A DNA stretch of 42,595 nucleotides from Caldilineaceae bacterium. GTDB lineage: Bacteria > Chloroflexota > Anaerolineae > Caldilineales > Caldilineaceae. A program made the translations under genes and the position numbers. Position 1 is the first letter of the stretch. The number at the start of each line of letters is the position of its first letter. Below are positions 7,335 to 15,936 of this stretch, in pieces. A model generated the notes under the pieces. The model did no database searches and was not told the DNA's origin. It saw only the letters and a program-made list of their open reading frames with translations. The stretch lies in NCBI GenBank assembly GCA_026989655.1, contig JALSIX010000069.1, positions 1 through 42,595 of the forward strand. The letters are read 5' to 3'.

Positions 7335-9531
7335 GCAACACCGCGCTGACGCTGGCCGCCATGGCCACCATGGCCCAGACGGGGTGGACCAGCCCGGTGG
7401 TGGCCAGGGGGACGCCGATGCCGTTGAAGGAGAAGGCCAACACCAGGTTCTGGACCGTCTTGCGGTAGGCCCGTCGGCTGATCTGGTAGGCCTCCACCAC
7501 GGCCAGGAGCCGCTCCCCCACCAGGACCACGTCCGCGGATTCGATGGCGATGTCCGTGCCGCTGCCGATGGCGATGCCCACGTCCGCCTGCATCAGGGCC
7601 GGGCCGTCGTTGATGCCGTCGCCCACGAAGGCCACCCGTTCCCCCTGACCGCGTTGCAGACGCCGCACCACCTGGGCCTTCTCCTCGGGCAACACCTGGG
7701 CGATGACCTCCTGGATCCCCAGGCTCTGGGCCACAGCCCGGGCCGGGGTCTCCCGGTCGCCGGTGACCATGACCGGCCGGATCCCCTGTTCCCGGAGGCG
7801 GGCGACGGTCTCCGCCGCGTCGGGCTTGGGCACGTCGGCCAGGGCGATCAGCCCCACCAACACCCCGTCCTGGGCCACGCCGATGACGGTCCGTCCCTGC
7901 TGTTCCCAGGCGAGCACCGAACCTTCCAGTTCCCCCAAGGCCACACCGGCCTCCTGCAGAAAGCCCAGGCTTCCCACCCGGATCTCCCGGCCCTGGAGGG
8001 TTGCGAGGACGCCCTTCCCGGGCACGGCCTGGAAGCCCTCCGCGGCCGGTGGCTGGATCCCGGCCTGGAGTGCGTGGCGATGGATGGCCCGGGCCAGGGG
8101 ATGTTCCGAGTAGAGCTCTGCGCCCGCGGCCAGGCTGAGCAAGGTGGTGGGGTCCACTCCGGGTGGGGTGGCCAGGTCCACCACCTGGGGCTTGCCCACG
8201 GTCAGGGTGCCCGTCTTGTCGAGCAGGACGGTCCGGATCTCCCGGAAGACCTGGAACGCGGCCGGGGAACGCATGAGGATCCCCCGCTGCGCGGCCTCTC
8301 CGCCGCCTCGGATCATGGCCAGGGGTGTGGCCATCCCCAGGGCACAGGGATAGCCCATGACCAGTGCGGCCAGCATGGCGAAGACCGCCCGGGCCAGGTC
8401 CACCTGGCCCCGGAGCACCCACGCGCCCACGGTCCAGACCAGCAGGCCCATCCCGGCGAAGATCACCACCCCGGGCACGTAGTAGCGCAGGATCGCGTCC
8501 ACCAGTTGTAGGATGTTGGGCTTCAGGGCCCGGGCCTCCTCGATGGAGCGGGCCACCCGATACAGGAAGCTCTCGGAGCCCACCCGGGTGGCCTGGACCA
8601 GGAGGGTGCCGGTCTGGTTGATGGAGCCTCCGATGACCTCCTGGCCGGGCTCCTTGTCCACGGGCAGCGGCTCGCCGGTGACGATGCTCTCGTCCACTGC
8701 GGAGACCCCTTCCACCACCACCCCGTCCACGGGGATCCGCTCCCCTGGACGGACCCGAACCCGGTCTCCGGGGTGCACCTGCTCGATGGGCAGCTCCACC
8801 TCGTGGCCATCTCGGAGCACGGTGGCCGTGTCGGGCTGGAGGGACAGGAGCCGGCGCACGGCCTGGGAGGCCCGGGTCCGCACCAGGAGGGAGACGTAGC
8901 CGGAGAGGATGTGGTAGGCGGTGATGAAGACGGCCACGCCGAAGAAGTCGGGCACGGGAAAATCGGCCACCCCAGGGACCAGGCCGTACTGCCCCAGGAT
9001 GCCCAGGACGCCGCCCAGCAGCCCGGCAAACGCGCCGAACTCCATGAGCACGTGCTGGTTCAGGATCCCCCGGCGCAGGGAATAGTAGGCCATGGTCAGG
9101 ATGTGCCAGCCCGGCCCGAAGACCGTGCCCAGGGCCAGGGCCATCATGGCCCACTTGAACCACGGCTGCCGCACGCCGAACCACATGGCCACCATGAGCA
9201 GCGCGGCCCCGCCGGCCAGCACCCCGGTGATCTGGAGACGCCGCCGCTCCCGGGCCAGCTCCTCCTCCTGCTCCTCGAAGGCCCGCACCTTGTCCGGGTC
9301 GCGGATGGTATAGCCCAGCCGGCGGAGGACCTGGAGCAGCTCCTCGGGCCGACGACGGGCCGGGTCGTAGCGGATGAGCGCGTCCTCGTGGGCCAGGCTC
9401 ACGTGGACCTCCACCACCCCCTCCATGCGGCCCAGGGCCCGCTCGATGGTGGCTGTGCAGAAGGAACAGCTCATGCCCCCGACCTTGACCTGCAGGGTGG
9501 CCGATGCAGCAAGGGAAGCGCTCTGGCTCAT
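7255..9531 (-). CDS. Heavy-metal P-type ATPase with YPC membrane motif
   Basis: A 758-residue P1B-type metal pump. An N-terminal HMA domain carries GMSCSFC (about residues 17-23), followed by eight predicted helices, actuator TGEP, the phosphorylated DKTGTLT at about residue 438 and [10 protein letters not shown]. The sixth-helix metal site, normally CPC, reads YPC (residues 394-396, bases 8344-8352; codons TAT CCC TGT). The seventh helix has FN where CopA has YN, and the eighth reads MAASVS. These changes touch known Cu(I) ligands, so a simple CopA label is doubtful. It is last in an operon with a MerR regulator and a CcdA-like protein, 10 bases after the latter. The start at 9531 follows GAGGAG and opens directly into the HMA domain. 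Confidence 0.9.
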   Translation of the reverse strand: MSQSASLAASATLQVKVGGMSCSFCTATIERALGRMEGVVEVHVSLAHEDALIRYDPARRRPEELLQVLRRLGYTIRDPDKVRAFEEQEEELARERRRLQITGVLAGGAALLMVAMWFGVRQPWFKWAMMALALGTVFGPGWHILTMAYYSLRRGILNQHVLMEFGAFAGLLGGVLGILGQYGLVPGVADFPVPDFFGVAVFITAYHILSGYVSLLVRTRASQAVRRLLSLQPDTATVLRDGHEVELPIEQVHPGDRVRVRPGERIPVDGVVVEGVSAVDESIVTGEPLPVDKEPGQEVIGGSINQTGTLLVQATRVGSESFLYRVARSIEEARALKPNILQLVDAILRYYVPGVVIFAGMGLLVWTVGAWVLRGQVDLARAVFAMLAALVMGYPCALGMATPLAMIRGGGEAAQRGILMRSPAAFQVFREIRTVLLDKTGTLTVGKPQVVDLATPPGVDPTTLLSLAAGAELYSEHPLARAIHRHALQAGIQPPAAEGFQAVPGKGVLATLQGREIRVGSLGFLQEAGVALGELEGSVLAWEQQGRTVIGVAQDGVLVGLIALADVPKPDAAETVARLREQGIRPVMVTGDRETPARAVAQSLGIQEVIAQVLPEEKAQVVRRLQRGQGERVAFVGDGINDGPALMQADVGIAIGSGTDIAIESADVVLVGERLLAVVEAYQISRRAYRKTVQNLVLAFSFNGIGVPLATTGLVHPVWAMVAMAASVSAVLLNSFGGRLLPRRMASSAPKTSPEPGT

Positions 9532-9541
9532 GGTCAGCTCC

Positions 9542-10210
9542 TCAGGGTCCGAGATATCCACCGGCGCCGGAGAGCCACAGCTCCGCGGCGCCCAGCAGCA
9601 CGAACATGCTCCCCGCGACCACGTAGAAACGGGAGCGGTGCCGTTGGGCAAAGGCCGTCAACGCCTGGGCCGCCCCCTCGGAGACCACCCCCACCAGCAG
9701 CGGAAGGCTCAGGCTCACGCCGAAGAGGAAGAGGGCGACTCCCCCGGCCAGCCAGTTGCCCAGGGTCACTGTCCGGGCCAACAGGCCCAGGACCAGGGGA
9801 CCGATGCACGCGGAGATGTCCAGGCCAAAGAGAAGGCCCAGGCCGGCCGCGCCGGAACGCCCCTGGAGCCATCGGGCTCGGGACAGGTGGAGCCCGGGCA
9901 AGGGCAGGGGCCGGCGGCCGTGGAGGATCAGCAGGAGCCCCAGGCCGACCAGCCCGATGTTCACCGTCACCTGGAACCCCCAGGCCAGGCCCTGGGCCAG
10001 CTCTCCCACCAGGCCAAAGGCCAGCCCCAGCAGGGTGAGGAAGAGGGCCCGGCTCACCGCGAAGACCAGCCAATCTCCCAGCCGTTGGGCCTGGGACCGA
10101 CCCAGGAGCCGCCCCAGGAAGACCGCGTTGATGCCCAGGGCGCAGGGGGTGAACGCACCGGCCAGGCCCAGGACCAGGGGCGCCAGCCACAGGGGCAACA
10201 GCTCAGCCAT
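9542..10210 (-). CDS. CcdA/DsbD-type membrane protein
   Basis: A 222-residue, six-helix membrane protein of the cytochrome c biogenesis/DsbD transmembrane family. The two redox cysteines expected in helices 1 and 4 are present, Cys23 in FTPCALG and Cys135 in ISACIGP. Family members pass electrons from cytoplasmic thioredoxin to outward-facing thiol proteins. Here it sits between a MerR regulator and a metal P-type ATPase, with no TlpA- or CcsX-like partner nearby, so its likely role is metal handling or keeping metal-site cysteines reduced; that is inference. GAGGTG precedes the ATG at 10210. The stop is 10 bases from the ATPase start. Confidence 0.82.
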   Translation of the reverse strand: MAELLPLWLAPLVLGLAGAFTPCALGINAVFLGRLLGRSQAQRLGDWLVFAVSRALFLTLLGLAFGLVGELAQGLAWGFQVTVNIGLVGLGLLLILHGRRPLPLPGLHLSRARWLQGRSGAAGLGLLFGLDISACIGPLVLGLLARTVTLGNWLAGGVALFLFGVSLSLPLLVGVVSEGAAQALTAFAQRHRSRFYVVAGSMFVLLGAAELWLSGAGGYLGP

Positions 10211-10288
10211 GGTACACCTCGGAACCGGAGAAGATTCCTGGTGGGCCGGCCCTGCGTTCGGCCGGGGGGCGCTCTCGATCTGCCGGGT

Positions 10289-10762
10289 TCATCGAGGGGC
10301 CTCGGCTCGGGAGGGCAGGCGATCCGGGCGGGCGACAACGGCTGCCGCTCCCGTGCCCGGGGGCTCGATGATGCGGCAGATGCAGGCCGTCTCCCCCTGG
10401 GAGGAACCGGCCTCGGGAGCCTGGGCTCCCAGCCGGTGCAGGCGAACCAGCTCCTGCTGGAGCCGACGCAGCTCCGCGATCCGGGTTTCGATGGCCTCCA
10501 GCCGGCTCACAATGCGGTCCCGAACGTAGTCGCAGGGCGGTTCGCCCCGTTCGCGCAGGGCCAGGATCTCCCGGATCTCGTCCAGGGTGAAGTCCAGGGC
10601 CCGGGCTCGGACCACGAAGCGCAGCCGTTCCAGGTCCTCCTCCTCGTAGACCCGATAGCCGTTGGGCTCTCGGCGGGGCGGTGGGAGCAGCCCGATCTGC
10701 TCGTAGTAGCGCACGGTGGACGGGGCCACCCCGGCCCGGGCGGCCAGTGTCTGGATGCGCAT
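10289..10762 (-). CDS. MerR-family metal-responsive regulator
   Basis: A 157-residue DNA-binding protein. Residues 1-70 are a MerR winged helix (TLAARAGVAPSTVRYYEQIGLL, then NGYRVY), followed by a long dimerisation helix and a C-terminal metal loop. Cys77 at the head of the dimer helix and Cys127/Cys129 near the end (ACICRIIE) are the candidate ligands. In this family a Cys at the position of Cys77 goes with divalent-metal sensors such as ZntR and MerR, whereas CueR-type Cu(I)/Ag(I) sensors have Ser there. That makes Hg, Cd, Pb or Zn more likely inducers than Cu(I). It is first in the operon and reads from the 19-bp-spacer promoter at 10804-10834, so it is probably self-regulated. AGGAGG precedes the ATG. 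Confidence 0.9.
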   Translation of the reverse strand: MRIQTLAARAGVAPSTVRYYEQIGLLPPPRREPNGYRVYEEEDLERLRFVVRARALDFTLDEIREILALRERGEPPCDYVRDRIVSRLEAIETRIAELRRLQQELVRLHRLGAQAPEAGSSQGETACICRIIEPPGTGAAAVVARPDRLPSRAEAPR

Positions 10763-10803
10763 GGCGCAGCCTCCTGGTTATCGTGACGTGGGTTCCAGAG
10801 GCC

Positions 10804-10834
10804 ATTATAGACCTTCAAGTAGCTTGAATGTCAA
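10804..10834 (-). promoter_or_regulatory. MerR-type promoter and operator of the merR-ccdA-ATPase operon
   Basis: On the minus strand, TTGACA (10829-10834) and TATAAT (10804-10809) are both perfect consensus boxes but 19 bp apart, the over-long spacer that MerR proteins untwist when metal is bound. A perfect dyad, TTCAAG-3-CTTGAA (10814-10828), fills the spacer. The transcript would start about 35 nt upstream of the merR start codon. Confidence 0.9.
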
Positions 10835-10871
10835 GGGGGCATGGGGCCGGAGATCTCGCGGCCTCGAAACC

Positions 10872-10891
10872 GACCCTTCTGGCAAAGGGTC
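10872..10891 (-). terminator. Terminator of the six-gene minus-strand operon
   Basis: GACCCTT (10872-10878) pairs with AAGGGTC (10885-10891). On the minus strand the stem is followed by GGTTTCG. It ends 8 bases past the last stop codon and separates this operon from the MerR promoter. Confidence 0.55.
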
Positions 10892-10899
10892 TGCCGAGC

Positions 10900-11370
10900 T
10901 CACCAGTCGGCCCCGCGGAGGCCCTGGCGGGCCCACCACAGGAAGAGGGCCACGATGGGCAGGAAGGCCACGTTGATGAGGAGGTAGCCGGGCAGGTTGG
11001 TGGACGTCCACGCGCCGCTGGCCCAGGTGGCGTAGTCGAAGACCAGGGCCGCGTACACCGAGACCGTCAGGGTGACGGTTCCCAGCCACCGATGCCATCC
11101 GCGATGTCGGACGTATCCGTACACGAAGAGCAGGGCCAGCAACGCGTTCCCCAGGTCCACGGCGGCCATTCCAGTGAAGAAGTGGAGCACCTGGTCGCTC
11201 CACCCCCCGGGCGGTGGCGGGGCCGGGAAGTCGATGGCCTGTTCCTGGGTGAGCAGCCACAGCCCCCGGACGTTCACGAAGACGTGGACGAGCTGGTAGA
11301 GCCCGTACCAGAGCACGGCTGCCTGGACCAGCCGGGATCTCTTGCCGTCGACGGGGGTGCGCGCATCCAT
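10900..11370 (-). CDS. Four-helix membrane protein, unknown function
   Basis: I do not recognise this 156-residue protein. It has four hydrophobic segments (about residues 15-35, 60-82, 92-112 and 125-147), a Pro-rich loop (PAPPPPGGW) between the first two, and His residues near membrane borders (YQLVHVF, VLHFFTG, RHRGWHRW). It is the last gene of the six-gene operon, 43 bases after the MFS gene, so it may act with that transporter or in the metal response. The start at 11370 is preceded by a purine-rich AGAGGAG site. Upstream in-frame codons overlap the MFS gene and are not used. Confidence 0.65.
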   Translation of the reverse strand: MDARTPVDGKRSRLVQAAVLWYGLYQLVHVFVNVRGLWLLTQEQAIDFPAPPPPGGWSDQVLHFFTGMAAVDLGNALLALLFVYGYVRHRGWHRWLGTVTLTVSVYAALVFDYATWASGAWTSTNLPGYLLINVAFLPIVALFLWWARQGLRGADW

Positions 11371-11413
11371 GGTCGGCTCCTCTGGGGTTGTGTCCCGGGC
11401 TGTTCCCCGTCCA

Positions 11414-12658
11414 TCAGGTCTCTCGGACCAGGGTCTCGTACATGACCGCGGCCACCACCAGCCCTGAGAGCCCGGTGAGGGCTGCGATGGCGCCGATGGC
11501 CCAGGACATGTCCAGGGCATCGGCCAGGAGGCCGGAGAGCAGCGCACCCACCGCGTAGCCGCCATCCCGCCACAGGCGATAGACCCCCACCGCAGAGCCT
11601 CGCCACTCCGGGTGGGCCACGTCGCTGATCGCGGCCAGGAGGGTGGGGTAGACCAGGGCCGTGCCCAACCCCATGAATCCCGCCGCGAGCACCCAGAGCT
11701 CGAAGCGGCGAACCGCCAGCACCAGGGCAATGCCGAGGGCCTGGACCCACAGGCCGCCCACGATCAGGGGCTTGCGCCCCCAGCGGTCGCTCAGCGCGCC
11801 GGTGACCAACTGGCCCATGCCCCACACGCCGGGATAGACCGCGGCCACCACCCCGATGCGTTCCACCCCCAGGCCGGCCCTGGCCAGGAAAAGGGGGAGG
11901 AGGCCCCAGACCATGCTGTCGTTCAGGTTGTTGACCATGCCGGCCTGGCTGGCCGCGAACAGGGCCCGGTCTTTCCAACTGGTGAGGAGAAGGACCTGGG
12001 CAAAGGAGGGCCTCGCCGTTTCGGCTTCCCCATCTCGGAGCTGGGCCTCCCGGCGGGCATGGCTCTGGGTCTCCTGGACGAAGAAGAGGGAGAGGACCAG
12101 GCCGGCCAGGGCGAAGCCGATGCCCAGGTAGAAGGGATGGGGGCGCAGCGCATAGGTCGCGGCCAGGTACCCGGTGGCCAGCGCCGAGAGGGAGACGGCC
12201 ACGTAGCCGGCGAACTCGTTCAGGCCCATGGCCAGGCCCCGCTGTCGAGGCCCCACCAGGTCTATCTTCATGATCACGGTGGTGGACCAGCAGAGGCCCT
12301 GGTTGATCCCCAGCAGCGCGTTGGCCCCCAGGACCCAGTTCCACGAAGGGGCCCAGATGAGCAGCAGGGGAACGGGCAGGCCCACCACCCAGCCGGCTAC
12401 CAGCACCCACTTCCGTCCCCATCGGTCGCCCAGGCCGCCGGCGGCCAGGTTGGCCAGGGCCTTGACCAGGCCGAAGGTGAGAATGAAGGCCAGGATGGCG
12501 GTCCGGGAGGCCAGGCCGAACTCCTCCTCTGCCAGGAGGGGCACCACGGTCCGTTCCAGGCCCACCATGGCCCCGACAAAGGCGTTGACGACGACCAGCA
12601 AGAGGAACTGGGACCAGTTGGCTCGGAGGCCCAGGCGGATCTTGGATGTCCCCTCCAT
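11414..12658 (-). CDS. MFS transporter
   Basis: A 414-residue, twelve-helix major facilitator. The loop 2-3 signature GGLGDRWGRKWVL and its pseudo-repeat GALSDRWGRKPLI in the second half mark the superfamily, and a charged central loop (about residues 205-225) separates the halves. The N-terminal block NWSQFLLLVVVNAFVGAMVGLERTVVPLL looks highly conserved, but I cannot assign a substrate. Position in the operon with a Met-rich two-component system suggests metal or metal-complex transport; this is inference. CAGGAGGATCCC precedes the ATG at 12658. Confidence 0.85.
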   Translation of the reverse strand: MEGTSKIRLGLRANWSQFLLLVVVNAFVGAMVGLERTVVPLLAEEEFGLASRTAILAFILTFGLVKALANLAAGGLGDRWGRKWVLVAGWVVGLPVPLLLIWAPSWNWVLGANALLGINQGLCWSTTVIMKIDLVGPRQRGLAMGLNEFAGYVAVSLSALATGYLAATYALRPHPFYLGIGFALAGLVLSLFFVQETQSHARREAQLRDGEAETARPSFAQVLLLTSWKDRALFAASQAGMVNNLNDSMVWGLLPLFLARAGLGVERIGVVAAVYPGVWGMGQLVTGALSDRWGRKPLIVGGLWVQALGIALVLAVRRFELWVLAAGFMGLGTALVYPTLLAAISDVAHPEWRGSAVGVYRLWRDGGYAVGALLSGLLADALDMSWAIGAIAALTGLSGLVVAAVMYETLVRET

Positions 12659-12707
12659 GGGATCCTCCTGTGTTCGGAGGGACAGGTGGCGCGGCGGTGT
12701 TGGAAGC

Positions 12708-14111
12708 TCACCCCGGCGACCTGGTGGGCAGCCAGACATGGAAGCACGCCCCCTGGGAGGCACCCGGGGGAGGGCTCTCCACCCAGATCCGGCCTCCGTG
12801 GGCCTCTACCAGATGGCGTGCAATGGCCAATCCCAGGCCCGTGCCGCCGGTCTCCCGGCTGCGGGAACGGTCGCCTCGGTAGAAGCGCTCGAAGATGTGA
12901 GGCAGATCCTCGGGAGGGATGCCCTCGCCCGTGTCCTGCACCTGGAGCTCCACGCCATCATGCCCTTCGGCCACCCGGATGGTTACCTGGCCACCGGGGG
13001 GGGTGTGGCGGATGGCGTTGCTCAACAGGTTGTTCAACACCTGTTCCATGCGTCGGGGATCGCACAGGGCGGTGGGCCCCGGGGACGGGGCCACCACCTG
13101 GATGTGGATGCCCTTGGCCGCGGCCTGGGAGCTCAGCCCGGTGGCTGCCCGCGCCGCGAGCTGGGCCAAATCCACCTGGTCCAGCTCCAGGGCCAGTTGG
13201 CCGGCCTCCGCGTGGGCCAGGGTGCGGAGGTCCTCCACCAGCCGAGCCAGCACTTCCACCTGCTGGTGGATGGGGGCCAGGTTCTCGGGGGTGAGGGGGA
13301 AGACGCCGTCCTCCAGGGCCTCCACCGTGCCTTGGATGGCCGCGAGGGGGGTGCGGAGTTCGTGGGCCACATCGGCCACCATCCGGCGGCGGAGCTCCTC
13401 CTGTTGCTGGAGGGCGTCGGCCATGCGGTTGAAGGCCATGGCCACCTGGCCCAGCTCGTCTCGGCTCTCCACCGGCACCCGGGCCGAGAGGTCGCCCTGG
13501 GCGATCCGGCGAGAGGCCTGGGCCAGGGCGGTCAACGGCCGGGTGATCTGGCGGACCAGGAGCCCTCCGAGCCCCAGGCCGATGGCGCTGGCCACCAGGC
13601 CGGCGATGAGCACGGCCCGGGTCACGCCGGCCAGCAGGGGCTGGATCTGGGCGGCGGACATCTGCATCATGGTGCCTTCCACCAGCAGGGTGCCCACCGT
13701 CTCCCCATCCACCTGGATGGGCCAGCCTCGGGCGGCCAACAGGGTGAAGAGCTGCTCCCCGGGTGGGCCGTGGCTGTCGGCCACCACCCGGCCCGTGGCG
13801 TCGGTCACCCGGATGCGGCTCTCCCACATGCCCATCATGCCGCCCATCATGCCACCCATCATGCCGCCGTCGGACGCGGCCCAGATCACCTCCTCCAGGG
13901 CGGCATCCAGCCCTTCCCAGCCGTCGTACTGGCGATAGTACTCGGCCAACACCTGGGCCAGCACCTGAGGGCGGACCATCTGGTTGCCCACCATGAAGTG
14001 GGAGAACTGGGTTGCAGCTCCCTGGCGCGTCAACACCACGGTGACCAACACGCCCACCGTGATGACCATCACGAAGGCTCCCATCAGCTTGACCCACAGG
14101 CGCTGCGTCAT
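12708..14111 (-). CDS. Sensor histidine kinase with Met-rich extracytoplasmic domain
   Basis: A 467-residue membrane kinase. Helix 1 spans about residues 10-28, the extracytoplasmic sensor 30-165, helix 2 about 166-187, and HAMP 188-240. The phospho-acceptor is His250 in VAHELRTPL. The ATP-binding domain shows [10 protein letters not shown] (N box), DTGEGIP (G1) and GGTGLGLAI (G2). The sensor domain contains three MMGG repeats (residues 83-95, bases ~13827-13865) and a later GTMMQM, residues suited to soft monovalent metals such as Cu(I) or Ag(I). Its ATG overlaps the response-regulator stop by four bases (ATGA), so the pair is coupled. The kinase call is certain; the ligand is inferred from composition. 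Confidence 0.94.
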   Translation of the reverse strand: MTQRLWVKLMGAFVMVITVGVLVTVVLTRQGAATQFSHFMVGNQMVRPQVLAQVLAEYYRQYDGWEGLDAALEEVIWAASDGGMMGGMMGGMMGMWESRIRVTDATGRVVADSHGPPGEQLFTLLAARGWPIQVDGETVGTLLVEGTMMQMSAAQIQPLLAGVTRAVLIAGLVASAIGLGLGGLLVRQITRPLTALAQASRRIAQGDLSARVPVESRDELGQVAMAFNRMADALQQQEELRRRMVADVAHELRTPLAAIQGTVEALEDGVFPLTPENLAPIHQQVEVLARLVEDLRTLAHAEAGQLALELDQVDLAQLAARAATGLSSQAAAKGIHIQVVAPSPGPTALCDPRRMEQVLNNLLSNAIRHTPPGGQVTIRVAEGHDGVELQVQDTGEGIPPEDLPHIFERFYRGDRSRSRETGGTGLGLAIARHLVEAHGGRIWVESPPPGASQGACFHVWLPTRSPG

Positions 14112-14848
14112 GGGGAGTCCGGCGCCTCGCTCCGGGAGGGCTGGGGCACGAAGCGGTAGCCCACGCCGTGGACGGTCTCGATGTAGCGGCTGTTGCGGGG
14201 GGAGTCGCCCAGCTTCCGGCGGATGTTCTTGATGTGGACGTCGATGGTCCGTTCGTAGGCCACATCGCCCAGGCCGTCGTCCTGGGTCGCGTCCAGGAGT
14301 TCGGCCCGGGTGAAGGGCCGCCCTGGGTAGCGCATCAGGTGGTGGAGCAGTTCGAACTCCGTGGCTGTGAGGTCGATGGGGCGGCCGGCCAGGGTGACGG
14401 TGCGGTAGATGGGGTCCAGCCGCAGGTCGCCGGCCTCCAGGGGACGGACGTCGCCCAGCTCTCTGGCTGCGTGGAGGCGTCGCAGGGCCGCCCGCACCCG
14501 GGCCACCAGCTCTCGAGGGCTGAAGGGCTTGATCACGTAGTCGTCCGCGCCCAGCTCCAGCCCCACCACCCGGTCGGTCTCGTCCACCCGGGCGGTCAAC
14601 ATGAGGATGTAGAGCTGAGCCAGCTGGGGATCCTGGCTGGCCCGCAGGCGGCGACAGATCTCCCATCCGCTCAGCCCGGGCAGCATCAGGTCCAGCACCA
14701 GCAGGTCGGGTTTCTCCTGCTGGACCAGGGCCAGGCCGGTGGTGCCGTCCGTCGCGGAGAGCACCCGATAGCCGGCCTGGCGCAGGTAGCCCTCCACCAC
14801 CCGTCGGATCTGGTGGTCGTCCTCGATGACCACGATGGTCTCGGACAT
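14108..14848 (-). CDS. OmpR/PhoB-family response regulator
   Basis: A 246-residue regulator. The receiver domain (1-120) has the acidic pair Glu9/Asp10-Asp11, phospho-acceptor Asp53 in VLDLMLPG, and the Lys of YVIKPF. A winged-helix DNA-binding domain (about 145-235) carries [11 protein letters not shown] and the recognition helix region [16 protein letters not shown], ending GVGYRF. It should be phosphorylated by the kinase encoded immediately downstream. The tandem TTCACAT repeats upstream of the operon (15796-15813) are good candidates for its binding site, and a related set lies at 6308-6347. The start at 14848 ([11 protein letters not shown]) is chosen by alignment with the receiver fold; upstream in-frame codons are non-homologous. 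Confidence 0.94.
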   Translation of the reverse strand: MSETIVVIEDDHQIRRVVEGYLRQAGYRVLSATDGTTGLALVQQEKPDLLVLDLMLPGLSGWEICRRLRASQDPQLAQLYILMLTARVDETDRVVGLELGADDYVIKPFSPRELVARVRAALRRLHAARELGDVRPLEAGDLRLDPIYRTVTLAGRPIDLTATEFELLHHLMRYPGRPFTRAELLDATQDDGLGDVAYERTIDVHIKNIRRKLGDSPRNSRYIETVHGVGYRFVPQPSRSEAPDSP

Positions 14849-14873
14849 GGCCGTTCGTCCGCTCGTTGTGTGG

Positions 14874-15392
14874 TCAGTTCTTCGGGGCCCCCTCCGCGAT
14901 CCAGCGGCGGACGAGCTCGATGCGATCTGGGGGCAGCGGTGGCCCTCCCAAGGGCATGGCCGGCTGGCTGGCACCGGTGAGGCGGCGGACCAGCTCGCTG
15001 GCCTCCGGATCTCCGGGGATCACCACCGGGCCGTGCCGGCTCCCCGCCATGAGATGCTCGTACGAGGTCAGCCACAGGCCGGCCTGGCCGCCGTGGCAGG
15101 CCACGCAGTACGCGTCGAAGAGGGGCTGGATGTCCCGGCGATAGCTCACCGTGGCCGGCCCCCCTGGGGTGGCCGTGGGGACCACGGTCACTGCCGGCGG
15201 GGGTTCCAGCCGTCCTCCCATCATGCCCGGCCCCATCATACCACGGCCCATCATTCTGCGCATGTGGCCGGGCCCCATGGGGCCCATGGGGACGCAGCCG
15301 GCCAGGGCCACCAGGGCCAGGCCCACAGCAGCCCCCACCATCCAAGGACGTCTTCGGGGGGGCCGGGGTTTCATGGGTGCCGGAGAGCCCAT
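14874..15392 (-). CDS. Met-rich c-type cytochrome lipoprotein
   Basis: A 172-residue secreted haem protein. A lipoprotein signal ends LVALAGC (Cys33). It is followed by a Met/Gly-rich stretch (residues 36-60, with [11 protein letters not shown]) and then a cytochrome domain, [19 protein letters not shown]. The haem site is CVACH (96-100) and Met146 in PAMPLGG is a possible axial ligand. The domain resembles the single-haem modules often fused to planctomycete proteins. It sits inside an operon with a two-component system whose sensor shares the Met-rich pattern, so a role in copper capture or redox signalling is plausible but unproven. ATG at 15392 is used; ATG at 15374 is an alternative. Confidence 0.82.
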   Translation of the reverse strand: MGSPAPMKPRPPRRRPWMVGAAVGLALVALAGCVPMGPMGPGHMRRMMGRGMMGPGMMGGRLEPPPAVTVVPTATPGGPATVSYRRDIQPLFDAYCVACHGGQAGLWLTSYEHLMAGSRHGPVVIPGDPEASELVRRLTGASQPAMPLGGPPLPPDRIELVRRWIAEGAPKN

Positions 15393-15402
15393 GGGCCCGC
15401 CC

Positions 15403-15669
15403 TCAGGAGGCCAGCCGTCGGCGCAGCCGCTCGTACTCCTCCTCGCTGATCTCTCCCCGGGCCAGACGCAGCTTCAGGATCTCCTCGGCGGTCTGGGCGG
15501 GTGGCGCGGGCACGCCGTCGGCCTGGCCCCGGCTGCCGCCTCCGCCGAGCTGGCGTACCATCCACACGATGCCCAGGATGATCAGGGTCAACAGGGCAAG
15601 CCAGAAGATCCAGCCGATGACCATCATGATCCACCCCCAGGTTCCCCACATGCCGTATCCACCCATCAT
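15403..15669 (-). CDS. SHOCT-domain small membrane protein
   Basis: An 88-residue protein. The N-terminus MMGGYGMWGTWGW is Met/Gly/Trp-rich, one membrane helix spans about residues 14-38, and after a Gly/Pro linker the C-terminus AEEILKLRLARGEISEEEYERLRRRL is a SHOCT domain, an oligomerisation module. It is the first gene of the six-gene minus-strand operon, with AGGAG upstream of two adjacent ATGs (15669 and 15666). Its stop lies 10 bases before the cytochrome start. Proteins of this shape are common beside copper and cytochrome genes, but their function is not established. Confidence 0.82.
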   Translation of the reverse strand: MMGGYGMWGTWGWIMMVIGWIFWLALLTLIILGIVWMVRQLGGGGSRGQADGVPAPPAQTAEEILKLRLARGEISEEEYERLRRRLAS

Positions 15670-15795
15670 GGTCTCCTCACCTCCCTCCTCGTTGCTCCCC
15701 TGCAGCGTTCCCGAGCTCCTTCCAGATCGCTGCGGGGGGCGGCGTGTCTCGCCGAGAGGACCTCCCAGGCCCTCCTCTCCCACCATAGAGTGGGG

Positions 15796-15813
15796 ATGTG
15801 AAGGAAATGTGAA
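15796..15813 (-). promoter_or_regulatory. Tandem 11-bp-phased repeat upstream of the SHOCT-cytochrome-TCS operon
   Basis: On the minus strand TTCACAT-4-TTCACAT is a perfect direct repeat with 11-bp period, the layout bound by OmpR/PhoB-family dimers. It lies about 127 bases upstream of the first gene. The first TTCACA with TCTATG 18 bp downstream could double as the -35/-10 of the promoter. Likely bound by the response regulator encoded in this operon. Confidence 0.6.
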
Positions 15814-15907
15814 GGGTGTGGAGTTTCTCCCAGGTTCGAGCGCAGCGCCGACAATCCCGTGCTCCCTGGGCCTGGCCCGCCATGAGGTTCCCCGAGGTCT
15901 GTGTAAA

Positions 15908-15936
15908 TTGACAACGATCTGTCTCGGTGCTACTAT
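15908..15936 (+). promoter_or_regulatory. Sigma-70 promoter for ABC system 2
   Basis: TTGACA (15908-15913) and TACTAT (15931-15936) with a 17-bp spacer. Predicted transcription start is near 15943, leaving about 350 nt of untranslated leader. Confidence 0.75.
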
